Below are positions 1-6,644 of a stretch of 64,000 nt of DNA, piece after piece; positions within the stretch are counted from its first letter, which is position 1; every line of letters starts with the position of its first letter. Location: NCBI GenBank assembly GCA_023512475.1, contig JAILZL010000011.1, positions 1 through 64,000 of the forward strand. The letters are read 5' to 3'. The position numbers and the translations under genes are program-made. This stretch comes from Syntrophobacterales bacterium (GTDB lineage Bacteria; Desulfobacterota; Desulfobaccia; Desulfobaccales; 0-14-0-80-60-11). Under the pieces are notes generated by a model. That model worked only from the letters and a program-made list of their open reading frames with translations, was not told where the DNA came from and searched no databases.

Positions 1-519
1 AACGGGCCCGGCGGCCCAGCGCGATTTTTGGGGGGGGGGGACCGGCAAACCCCCGCGGGGCGGGGGGCCCGGGGGGGCGGGAGGCAAGGCGGGGGGGGAT
101 ACGGGGGAGGGGAAGGGAAAGGCGACGGAGGGGAAAGGAGGGCCTCTCAGGCTGAGGTTTAAGTCAGAGGGAAATAGCAGGCGGGGGAAAAACTTTCTTC
201 CCCGGAGCCGGGCGGGATGAGGCTGGCCGATTTTACCATTCCGGCGAAGCCACATGCCGTTTTTGGGGTTCGGGGAGGGGCAGGGGTCTGTGGCCCCCGG
301 CCTCCTCCTGGGAATCACCTTTTCAAAACCTGCTAAGGGTCAGAAAGCCGGCGAGGGGCGCAGGGCGGCGGAGGCGGACCGGAAATCCAGGGGAAGTGAG
401 GGGATGGCACGCCGGGGCCGGGCCGGGAAAGGGCGAGGGGGAAACGGCCGGTCAATGGTGAGGGGCTCGGCGGAGGTCGGGGGCGCCTGGCCGGATTACC
501 CTCGGGCGGCGCCGGCCGC
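1..519. other. Gene-free G-rich start of the window
   Basis: No credible gene is seen. The first ~130 bases carry many long G runs, including an 11-G tract near base 30, and strong G-over-C skew. Open frames here are low-complexity (Gly/Arg/Pro/Ala-rich) with no recognisable domain. The sequence may be the ragged end of an assembled contig or a genuine G-rich, quadruplex-prone intergenic stretch. The only gene reaching this area is the CBS gene on the minus strand, which ends at its right edge. Confidence 0.5.
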
Positions 520-933
520 CTAGCAGCCTCCCAGCTCCTTGCAGTACTGCAGCAGGATGTCTGTTTCCGTCACCAGGCCGATGAGGCGGTCCCCCTCCAC
601 CACCGGCAGGCAGCCGATCTTGTGGTCCACCATCATCCTCACCGCCGTCTTCAGGTCCGTGTCCGGGCTGACGGTGATGACCTGGGTGACCATGACGTCC
701 TTGATGCGCAGGCTCTTCATGAGCTCCCGGGTGGTCTTGGTCTCGTAACCCAGGGCCTGGGCCAGGGAGGAGCGGAACAGGTCCCGCTCCGAAATGATGC
801 CCACCAAACGGGCGCCGTCCACCACCGGGAGATGGCGGATGCGCCCCAGGCGCATGATGTCATTGGCCAGGCTCAGCTCGTCATTGACGTCGAGGGTGGC
901 CACTTCCTTCACCATGATGTCCCGCACCTTCAT
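520..933 (-). CDS. CBS domain pair protein
   Basis: 137-residue soluble protein made of two tandem CBS motifs (about residues 1-60 and 72-137), starting MKVRDIM and ending near a GLVTETDILLQYC motif. CBS pairs usually bind adenosine nucleotides and act as energy-state sensors for partner proteins. The start at 933 is chosen because a clear AGGAGG ribosome site lies 5 bases upstream. A longer frame reaching 1125 adds only a low-complexity Gly/Pro leader. It follows the MetE-like gene on the same strand after ~158 bases, so co-transcription is possible but unproven. No attached transporter or enzyme domain, so the partner is unknown. Confidence 0.88.
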   Translation of the reverse strand: MKVRDIMVKEVATLDVNDELSLANDIMRLGRIRHLPVVDGARLVGIISERDLFRSSLAQALGYETKTTRELMKSLRIKDVMVTQVITVSPDTDLKTAVRMMVDHKIGCLPVVEGDRLIGLVTETDILLQYCKELGGC

Positions 934-1091
934 CTGACCCTCCTGGTGGCCCCGGATCGGGCCGGGGAGACCGCCCGCTCCGGCCCCGGAAACTCCGCCT
1001 CCCCCTGCCCCGAACCCGGGGGATTGCCGTCGCCACTCCTTGCCGGAGCCGTCCTGTGCGACCTTTAGGCTCCGGGACATGGCCCCGGGGA

Positions 1092-2159
1092 TCAGGCCCC
1101 CACCCGCTCCAGGGTGGTGAGCCATTCCCGGGCCCGGTCACTCAGCTGCCGCAGATACTCCAGGGCGGTGACCGCCGCTTCCGGGGTGAGATACCCCAAG
1201 CCGCAGGACGGCGTCAGCAGGGCCTGGGAGAGGACCTGGGCCGGCTCCAGGCCGTGGGCCGCCAGCCGCTGGACCTGCCCGGTGAAGCGCTCCCACAGGC
1301 CGGCGGCGGTTTCCCCGGCCAGCTCCTCCCCGGTGGGCACCGCCCCCCAGGCCAGCCAGCCGCCCCGCTCCAGGAACTGGCGCAGAGGTTTTTCATACAG
1401 CGCCAGACTCTCAAAATAGCCGTAGGCATCGAAACTGAGAATATCCAGGGGCAGGGAGAGAATCAGGGACCAGTCGGTGTTGCCGCAGCAGTGCACCCCC
1501 AGCCGCACCGGGCCGGCATGGCGGGTGGCCTCCAGGGTGTCCTGGAGGATCCGGGCCACCTCCTCCCGGGACACCGGGAAGAAGGCGGAGCCGAAACCGG
1601 TGAGGATGGGCTCGTCGAAAAAGACCACCGCCTCGGCCCCCAGGGAGCGGAAGCGTTCCGCCTGCCAGGCCGCCTTTTTCGCCAGCCCCAGGGCCACTGC
1701 CTGGGTGAATTCCGCGTCGTAGAGGAGGGGTTTGTCCTGGGAGTCCTTGACCATGCCGGCAAAGGTCACCGGCCCCACCACCTGCCCTTTCAGCCCCAAA
1801 GGCGGAGACGGCAAGGCCGCCACCGCCCGGCTGAGGGCAAAAAAGCCGGCGGCCTCCTCCGGCGCCAGGGCGAAGGGCTCCAGCGTGTCCTGCCACACCA
1901 GCTCATAGAATTCCGCCAGGGCCATCTCCCGGGAGGTGCCGGGATCCAGGCGCACCTGCCGGGCCTCAGGGTCGGCCAGCAGCCCGGGAAGCCCCCGGGC
2001 TCCCTGGGGTACCATGTCTTCGGCGTAGCCCCGGCGCACCATCTGCGGCCAGAACGGCAGCTCCGGCAGGCGGGCCAGGATCAGGTCGACAGCGGCCTCC
2101 GGCTCCGTGAAGGGCACAGAGCCGATGCCGGTGGCGGCCAGCGGCGGCACTAAAGACAT
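1092..2159 (-). CDS. MetE C-terminal-like core methyltransferase (UroD/MetE superfamily)
   Basis: 355-residue TIM-barrel protein resembling only the catalytic half of cobalamin-independent methionine synthase. H223 and C225 (GVHCCGN) plus C319 (TPSCGLGY) match the His-x-Cys and Cys-Gly zinc ligands of MetE that activate homocysteine thiolate. The N-terminal folate-binding half of full MetE (about 750 residues in total) is absent. Short 'core MetE' proteins in anaerobes are known to take methyl groups from a corrinoid protein instead of methyl-folate; that role here is inference. A UroD-like methylcobamide transferase is the alternative. Start at 2159 is supported by GGAGGAGG just upstream; the longer frame to 2222 has no such site. 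Confidence 0.75.
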   Translation of the reverse strand: MSLVPPLAATGIGSVPFTEPEAAVDLILARLPELPFWPQMVRRGYAEDMVPQGARGLPGLLADPEARQVRLDPGTSREMALAEFYELVWQDTLEPFALAPEEAAGFFALSRAVAALPSPPLGLKGQVVGPVTFAGMVKDSQDKPLLYDAEFTQAVALGLAKKAAWQAERFRSLGAEAVVFFDEPILTGFGSAFFPVSREEVARILQDTLEATRHAGPVRLGVHCCGNTDWSLILSLPLDILSFDAYGYFESLALYEKPLRQFLERGGWLAWGAVPTGEELAGETAAGLWERFTGQVQRLAAHGLEPAQVLSQALLTPSCGLGYLTPEAAVTALEYLRQLSDRAREWLTTLERVGA

Positions 2160-2347
2160 AACCTCCTCCCTCCGGAAACGGCGCCGAACCCCGAAGATTG
2201 CGGCGCGGGTCCGGCGCCCCAATATGGGCCATTATAATCCAACCGGCTCCGGGAGGAAAGCCGAAAGCCGCCGGGGGCCTGGCTCTCTGAAAGGGCCGGG
2301 ACCATCCGGACGCCTCCTCCCGGCAGCTGAAGTCCGCAAAATTCCAG

Positions 2348-2376
2348 TTGCAGTCCCCGGGGTTTTTGGGCAGAAT
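2348..2376 (+). promoter_or_regulatory. Candidate promoter for the FtsB-like gene
   Basis: TTGCAG (2348-2353), a 17-base spacer, then CAGAAT (2371-2376), ending 24 bases before the ATG. Both hexamers differ from consensus, so this is a weak candidate. A TATAAT at 2233-2238 sits in the same 240-base divergent gap inside the self-complementary ATTATAAT, and could serve either strand. Confidence 0.3.
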
Positions 2377-2400
2377 GCGAGGGAACAGGGGGAGAAGGGC

Positions 2401-2829
2401 ATGACGACGGATGCCGCTCCGGGAAGGGGCCTCACCGGCTGGGGTGGGTACAAAGGGCTGGCGGTGGGGGCCATCCTCTGCCTGGTGGCCGTCATCGGGG
2501 TAGCCGTCTTCAGCCGTCAGGGGGTGTGGGAAATCAGCCGGCTGCGGCAGGAACTGCAGCGGCTGGAGTGGGAAAATGCCCGGCTGGCCCAGGAAAACCG
2601 CCGCCTCGCCCTCACCATTGAGCGTCTGCAGCACGATCCGCACCTGATTCAGGACCACATCCGGCGGGAATTGAACTTCCTGCGGAAAAACGAGCTGATC
2701 CTGCACCTGCCGGAGGATCAGGCCCCGGTGGTCCTGCCGGCGGAGCGGCACAAACCGCCACCCTCTGCGAAACCGGAGGCGAAGCATCGCTCCCGGGCCG
2801 GCCACTCCCCGGCGCCCCCCCGACCGTAA
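2401..2829 (+). CDS. FtsB/DivIC-like septum formation initiator
   Basis: 142-residue bitopic membrane protein. A short cytoplasmic N-terminus is followed by one membrane span (about residues 20-39). A heptad coiled coil (about 43-80, with repeated RLEWENARLAQENRRL-type segments) ends in the HDPHLIQDHIRRELNFLRKNELIL stretch that typifies the FtsB/DivIC family. A Pro/Ala/Lys-rich tail follows. Family members bridge FtsL and FtsQ in the cell-division complex. ATG at 2401 is preceded by GGGGAGAAGGGC and gives the expected topology; a frame opening at 2107 has no ribosome site. It lies upstream of efp on the same strand. Confidence 0.82.
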   Translation: MTTDAAPGRGLTGWGGYKGLAVGAILCLVAVIGVAVFSRQGVWEISRLRQELQRLEWENARLAQENRRLALTIERLQHDPHLIQDHIRRELNFLRKNELILHLPEDQAPVVLPAERHKPPPSAKPEAKHRSRAGHSPAPPRP

Positions 2830-2976
2830 GCTGCCTGGGCGGGGGACGCACCCCCGGCCGGCCGACGATTACTCCCCGCGGACCTGGCGGTCCGGTGCGG
2901 CCGACGGGGCGAGTCCCTGACCCCGGGCCGGGACCGCGTGAGGCGGGAATTACTTTGACATCATTGAGGTTAGTCC

Positions 2977-3537
2977 ATGTACTCCACGGCGGATTTCAAG
3001 AAAGGCCTCAAGATTGAGCTGGATGGCCAGCCCTATGTCATCATTGACTTTCTCCATGTGAAGCCGGGCAAGGGCGGGGCCTTTGTGCGCACCAAGCTGA
3101 AAAACCTGGTGACCGGACGGGTGCTGGACCAGACCTTCCGTTCCGGGGAACGGGTCAAAAAGCCGGACCTGGAGGAGAGGGAGATGCAGTTCCTCTACCG
3201 GGACGGCCAGGATTTCGTCATGATGGACACCGAGACCTACGAGCAGCTCAGCCTGACCCCGGAGCAGATGGGGGAGGCGGCCCTCTTCCTGCCGGAAAAC
3301 CTCACCGTCAAGGTGTTGTTCTTCAACAAGCAGCCGGTGGCCGTAGAGCTGCCCCTGGCGGTGGAGCTCACCGTGGCGGAGACCGAGCCGGGGGTTAGGG
3401 GGGATACCGCCAGCGGCGGCAGCAAACCCGCCACTTTGGAGACCGGGGCGGTCATCCAGGTGCCCCTGTTCATCAATGTGGGGGACCGGGTGCGGGTGGA
3501 TACCCGCACCGGCACCTACCTGGAGCGGGCCAAGTAG
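2977..3537 (+). CDS. efp: Translation elongation factor P
   Basis: 186 residues, full length for EF-P, with the three beta-barrel domains in order. It relieves ribosome stalling at polyproline stretches by entering the E site. The domain I loop reads KPGKGGAF, with K32 in the place of the lysine that is beta-lysylated in E. coli. No EpmA/EpmB-like genes are in this window, so whether it is modified cannot be told. The C-terminal NVGDRVRVDTRTGTYLERAK matches the family signature. A Gly/Ser-rich insertion around residue 147 (GDTASGGSKP) is longer than usual. It converges with the 3D-domain gene, leaving only 12 bases between stop codons. Confidence 0.96.
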   Translation: MYSTADFKKGLKIELDGQPYVIIDFLHVKPGKGGAFVRTKLKNLVTGRVLDQTFRSGERVKKPDLEEREMQFLYRDGQDFVMMDTETYEQLSLTPEQMGEAALFLPENLTVKVLFFNKQPVAVELPLAVELTVAETEPGVRGDTASGGSKPATLETGAVIQVPLFINVGDRVRVDTRTGTYLERAK

Positions 3538-3549
3538 CTCCCGCCGGCC

Positions 3550-3918
3550 TCAGACCAGCTTCACCAGGACCACCTGACGCTTCACCCCGAAGCGGCGGGC
3601 CTTCCGGTCGCTGTTCAGGAAGACGTCCACCTTCTTGCGCATCCGGGAGGCCATGCGGTCCTGATACTCAAAGACCCCCAGACCGTGGAGCAGCACCCGG
3701 TCGCCGAAGGCCAGGTTGAGGGTGCGCTCCACATCCCGGCTGACCGCCACCATCCCCTCCTTCACCTTCCTGCCCGAGGCCGTGATCCCGTGAGGAGAGG
3801 CGCCGCCGTTGTAAGAGTAGGCGGTGACCGTGACGATGGCCATGCTGACGCTGAGGGTGGGGCGGGGGGCGAGAAGGACCCCCAGGGAGATGAGGCACAG
3901 GATCGCCGCTTTTTTCAT
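3550..3918 (-). CDS. Secreted 3D-domain protein
   Basis: 122 residues with an N-terminal signal peptide (about 1-25, MKKAAILCLISLGVLLAP) and a 3D domain (about 30-115). The domain takes its name from three conserved aspartates; D residues are visible in FGDRVLLHG, EYQDRM and KKVDVFL. The fold is a double-psi beta barrel shared with MltA lytic transglycosylases and resuscitation-related proteins, so a cell-wall role in the periplasm is likely, though substrate is unknown. ATG at 3918 is favoured because it opens the signal peptide and has AGGCGA upstream. A longer frame to 4104 adds unrelated Pro-rich sequence. Confidence 0.82.
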   Translation of the reverse strand: MKKAAILCLISLGVLLAPRPTLSVSMAIVTVTAYSYNGGASPHGITASGRKVKEGMVAVSRDVERTLNLAFGDRVLLHGLGVFEYQDRMASRMRKKVDVFLNSDRKARRFGVKRQVVLVKLV

Positions 3919-4355
3919 GATCGCCTCGCTTGGGTGCTGAATATGGGCAGGATGGGGGACGCGGCGGGCGTGACTGCCGGGGAGCCTAGGGCCTCCTTGC
4001 CCTGGACAGTCAGCCGGGTTTGGGCTCCCCCAAGGTGCAGTCCGGGTCCCCTCCCGGAACATCGGTGCGTCGGGAGAAGAAGAGGGGTGGGGACCCAGCC
4101 TCAACCGGCTGTCACCGCCATCCCGTGGGAATTGAAGGTTCGATTGTCTGTGGTGGCTGTTTGATGGCTCAGATTAGTAACCCAGGGGCGGCGGGCTTGT
4201 CAAGAAAATTTTTTCAATAAATTTATAACTAATTGATATCCCTGATAAATTATTATGATAATTTTCGTGCTGAAATGAACAAGGACTGGAAAGCCTGGGA
4301 ATAAGCCTGCTGCAAGGCTTTTAGTGGCGGAATTAGGCTAAATTGGCCCGAAATT

Positions 4356-4494
4356 TGAGGATAAAGTGGGAGAGAAAAAGGGAAGAATATGTATTTGCGC
4401 AAGATATTGCATGGGAATTTGGAATATGCTGTAAAATAAATAAGTTAAATGATTATAATTAGATATATCAGCCTGATCTGAGGATAAAGTGGGA
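4356..4494 (+). repeat. 16-bp direct repeat in the AT-rich island
   Basis: TGAGGATAAAGTGGGA occurs at 4356-4371 and again, identical, at 4479-4494, 123 bases apart. The second copy continues into CATTTC. Such a motif could be a remnant of insertion-sequence ends or a regulator site; no transposase is present. Confidence 0.6.
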
Positions 4495-4713
4495 CATTTC
4501 AACCAATTTTTCCCCATTTTTGGCGGCTAGCAGAGGGTTTGGTGGAAAAAATCGGCGCGGAGCGCCGCAGGAGTGGGAAGGAGACCGGCCGGGGCGCCCC
4601 CGGGGGCCTCAACCGGGGCCAAAGGAAAATCTAACGCACTTTTGACCTGTTAGACGCAAAAAATCCATCCGGGTGGCAGAGCAGGGGGGCCGGCCGGGGC
4701 AGAAAAAGACGCA

Positions 4714-4755
4714 AGTGGGAGATGGCTGCGCCGGAAACCGCCATCCTGGACCGGA
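4714..4755 (-). repeat. Partial copy of the structured 3' repeat
   Basis: The stretch containing ATGGCTGCGCC matches the core of the repeat copies at 12254-12325 and 17114-17172. Here the hairpin arms are GATGGC and GCCATC. Like the others it lies a short distance (~85 bases) downstream of a minus-strand gene end. This is the most diverged copy. Confidence 0.35.
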
Positions 4756-4816
4756 GTCCCAGGAAGGCGCGAAAAGGGCGGGAGACGCCGCCTGGGCTTC
4801 CCCCGCCCCTGCACCC

Positions 4817-4833
4817 GCCCGCCACCGGCGGGC
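4817..4833 (-). promoter_or_regulatory. Candidate SECIS hairpin for the C-terminal UGA
   Basis: On the minus strand GCCCGCC, loop GGT, GGCGGGC form a perfect 7-bp stem. The loop begins about 21 bases after the second in-frame UGA (4850-4848). This fits the relaxed bacterial SECIS pattern: stem 4-16 bp, small loop with G in the first two positions, 16-37 bases from UGA. The hairpin extends past the normal stop codon and could alternatively act as an RNA end structure. A weaker 4-bp hairpin (4998-5010, GGCC arms, loop CGGGA) follows the first UGA at 18 bases. Confidence 0.5.
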
Positions 4834-4838
4834 TGCCA

Positions 4839-5063
4839 TCACACCCCTCAGGTGCCCCCGAAGCCGATGCTCACCTGCCCGCCCTCCACCAGCACCGGCA
4901 CCTTGCGCACCCCTTTGCTCAGGCGCAGCATTTCGTCCAGATACCTGGGCTCTTCCTTGACATCCCGATAGTCGACCTGGTAGCCTTCCTGGGTCTTGGC
5001 CTCCCGGGCCCGCACGGTAAAGGGTCAGCTGGCCTTGCCGTAAATGATGATCTCCTTGCCCAT
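4839..5063 (-). CDS. Glutaredoxin-like selenoprotein with two in-frame UGA (UXX-star type)
   Basis: If both in-frame UGA codons are read as selenocysteine (U) this is a 74-residue thioredoxin-fold protein. It reads MGKEIIIYGKASU13-PFT, continues through KVPVLVEGGQVSIGFGGT, and ends U72-G-V-stop. U13 takes the redox-active position of a glutaredoxin CxxC/CxxT motif, and the VPVLV stretch is the usual cis-proline region. The U-x-x-stop tail is the hallmark of what I know as the 'UXX-star' (seleno)protein family. UGA positions are 5027-5025 and 4850-4848, stop 4841-4839. GGAGG precedes the ATG, which lies just past the stop of the upstream gene (TGACATG). An ordinary gene caller would miss it. 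selD is in this window, showing selenium use. Substrate unknown; redox role inferred. Confidence 0.82.
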
Positions 5064-5064
5064 G

Positions 5065-6270
5065 TCATCCTCCGCTGCCGCCCACATAGTAGGTCCTCAG
5101 GTAGAGGAAATCCACCAGATTGAGGATCAGGAGCGGCTCTTCGCTGATGGTGTATTGCACCCCCTCAAACCGGGGGCTCACTTTGGCCTTGATGTGGTTC
5201 ATGACGGTCTCCGGGGCCTTGGGGTCCCGGGGTACCACCTGGCGCACAAACTCCTGGAGGAGGGGGGCATAGCGCAAGGCCAGGCTCTGGCACTCCTTGC
5301 GCAGCTCCACCCGGATGGGCTTGAGGGCGTCGTCGAAGAAGTCGCCGATATCCTCGAAATTCTGCCGGATCTTGGCAAAGCTCCAGGTGCGCATCTCCCG
5401 GTACTTGGCCGCCTGGACACTTTTGAGCCCGTTGAAGGACAGATCCAGCAGGGTGATGTTCGGGGTGCCCGCAGCATTCCCCGGCAGGTGCACCACGTTC
5501 ACCTCCACCTCCGGGTAGGAGGCGTGCGTGAGGGTGAAGGCCCGGCTGGCCCGCACCCCGGGGCGGTCATAGTCATTGGCGGTGCTCACCCGCCAGCCGC
5601 TGCGCTCCAGGTATTGCCACACCGCCTGCCCCTGGGGCGCCAGACGCCGCAGCTCGGCAAAATCCCCCCGGAGGCTTTCCCGAAAGGAAGGCGCCGGGGT
5701 GGGCTGCCATTCCCGTCCGGGCTCCTCTTCCAATTCCTCCGGCTCCCCGGGGAGCGGCGCCATCTGGGCCCGGTGCGGCGTCGGGGGCGGCGGCACCGAA
5801 GGGGCGGTGCGGGCTGACGGGGCGGCGGTGGCCCGGCCCTCGGCTCTCAGCCCCACCACGAAGAGGGCCATGGCGCCGCTGCCGGGCCGGGACTGGCGCC
5901 ACCAGGTATAGGGCCGCCCCGGCACCAGCTCCAGGGTGATGGTGACCCCGGTGCCCCCGGCCCCCACCCGGGTGAGGGCCCGGGAGACCAGCACCTCATC
6001 CCCGGCCAGGGTGGCCGGCAGGCGCCCCGCCCGCACCTGGGGGAATTCCACCACCAGCTGGGGGGAGCCCTCCCGGTCCACGGGGGTGATCCGGGGAGCC
6101 GCCGGGCGGCTGAGGACCACGGTGAGGAGGGTCTGCCCCCCCACCCGGCTGAGCCCCACCTGGCGCACCTCCGGGATCTGCCGGGCCGGCGCCGCCAGCC
6201 CCGGGGCAGATGAGCTCACCAGCAGCCCCAGGGTCACCGCCATCAGCCCCAGAACCTTACGCCACCTCAT
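5065..6270 (-). CDS. Secreted AMIN-like domain protein with unknown C-terminal domain
   Basis: 401 residues. Signal peptide at about 1-26 (MRWRKVLGLMAVTLGLLVSS, then AAPA). About 30-145 resemble an AMIN-type beta domain, which in other proteins binds peptidoglycan or secretin partners at the envelope. A Pro/Glu-rich linker (about 150-200) follows. The C-terminal ~200 residues (from REWQPTPAPSFRESL to TYYVGGSGG) I do not recognise. The start at 6270 gives the signal peptide, has GGGAGG upstream, and overlaps the stop of the lipoprotein gene (ATGA). Its stop lies 1 base before the selenoprotein ATG. Periplasmic; role unknown. Confidence 0.72.
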   Translation of the reverse strand: MRWRKVLGLMAVTLGLLVSSSAPGLAAPARQIPEVRQVGLSRVGGQTLLTVVLSRPAAPRITPVDREGSPQLVVEFPQVRAGRLPATLAGDEVLVSRALTRVGAGGTGVTITLELVPGRPYTWWRQSRPGSGAMALFVVGLRAEGRATAAPSARTAPSVPPPPTPHRAQMAPLPGEPEELEEEPGREWQPTPAPSFRESLRGDFAELRRLAPQGQAVWQYLERSGWRVSTANDYDRPGVRASRAFTLTHASYPEVEVNVVHLPGNAAGTPNITLLDLSFNGLKSVQAAKYREMRTWSFAKIRQNFEDIGDFFDDALKPIRVELRKECQSLALRYAPLLQEFVRQVVPRDPKAPETVMNHIKAKVSPRFEGVQYTISEEPLLILNLVDFLYLRTYYVGGSGG

Positions 6271-6644
6271 CCGCCACCTCCCGACACCCGGGTAAAGATG
6301 ATGCAGTGCTCCACCGGGCAGCTGGGGTGCCAGGTGCCGCTCATATCCAGGTTGAGGCGGCGGCCGCCCTCGCTGGGGGTGGCGATGATGATGCCGCCTT
6401 CCCGGGTATAGAGCCAGATCTGCCCTTTTTCCACCTTCCACTTGAACCTCAGGGAGGTGTGCTGCAGGGTCCAGGTGCCGTCCCCGTTCTCCTTCAGCAC
6501 CAATTCCACATGCCCCTGGCCGCCGTAGGGCAGCTCGGAGCGATAGGTGCCCACATAGGGAGCCCGGGACTCCCCGCAGCCCAGCCACGCCAGCGAGACC
6601 AGGACCCAGACCAGGGGCGTCCAGGGGTGTCTGCGCGCCGTCAT
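6267..6644 (-). CDS. Small lipoprotein
   Basis: 125 residues. N-terminal signal of lipoprotein type (MTARRHPWTPLVWVLVSLAW then LGC), with C23 as the likely lipidated residue. The mature part is a small beta-rich domain of ~100 residues (YVGTYRSELPYGGQGHVELVL, later DMSGTWHPSCPVEHC), reminiscent of META/lipocalin-like small barrels, but no family is recognised with confidence. Two further Cys (in SCPVEHC) could form a disulfide or be redox partners. It overlaps the genes on both sides by 4 bases (ATGA), so all are very likely translated from one mRNA. Confidence 0.75.
   Translation of the reverse strand: MTARRHPWTPLVWVLVSLAWLGCGESRAPYVGTYRSELPYGGQGHVELVLKENGDGTWTLQHTSLRFKWKVEKGQIWLYTREGGIIIATPSEGGRRLNLDMSGTWHPSCPVEHCIIFTRVSGGGG

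Larger units (their letters stand above)
3919..4838. other. 920-base gene-free region with an AT-rich island
   Basis: No convincing gene. From about 4195 to 4520 the base composition switches abruptly to strongly AT-rich, unlike the rest of the window. It holds a 16-bp direct repeat (4356-4371 and 4479-4494), a possible promoter (TTGATA 4233-4238, TATGAT 4254-4259, 15-base spacer) and a small AAGCC/GGCTT hairpin near 4311. Stop codons close all frames within the island. It looks like inserted or decayed foreign DNA. The right part (about 4714-4755) resembles a structured repeat seen twice elsewhere. Confidence 0.6.

Noticed and set aside
254-523. Plus-strand open frame at the window start
   Set aside because: Low-complexity Gly/Arg/Ala-rich translation, no ribosome site, no domain; typical chance frame in GC-rich DNA.
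4479-4500. Insertion-sequence end
   Set aside because: Only direct, not inverted, copies and no transposase fragment; kept as a repeat only.
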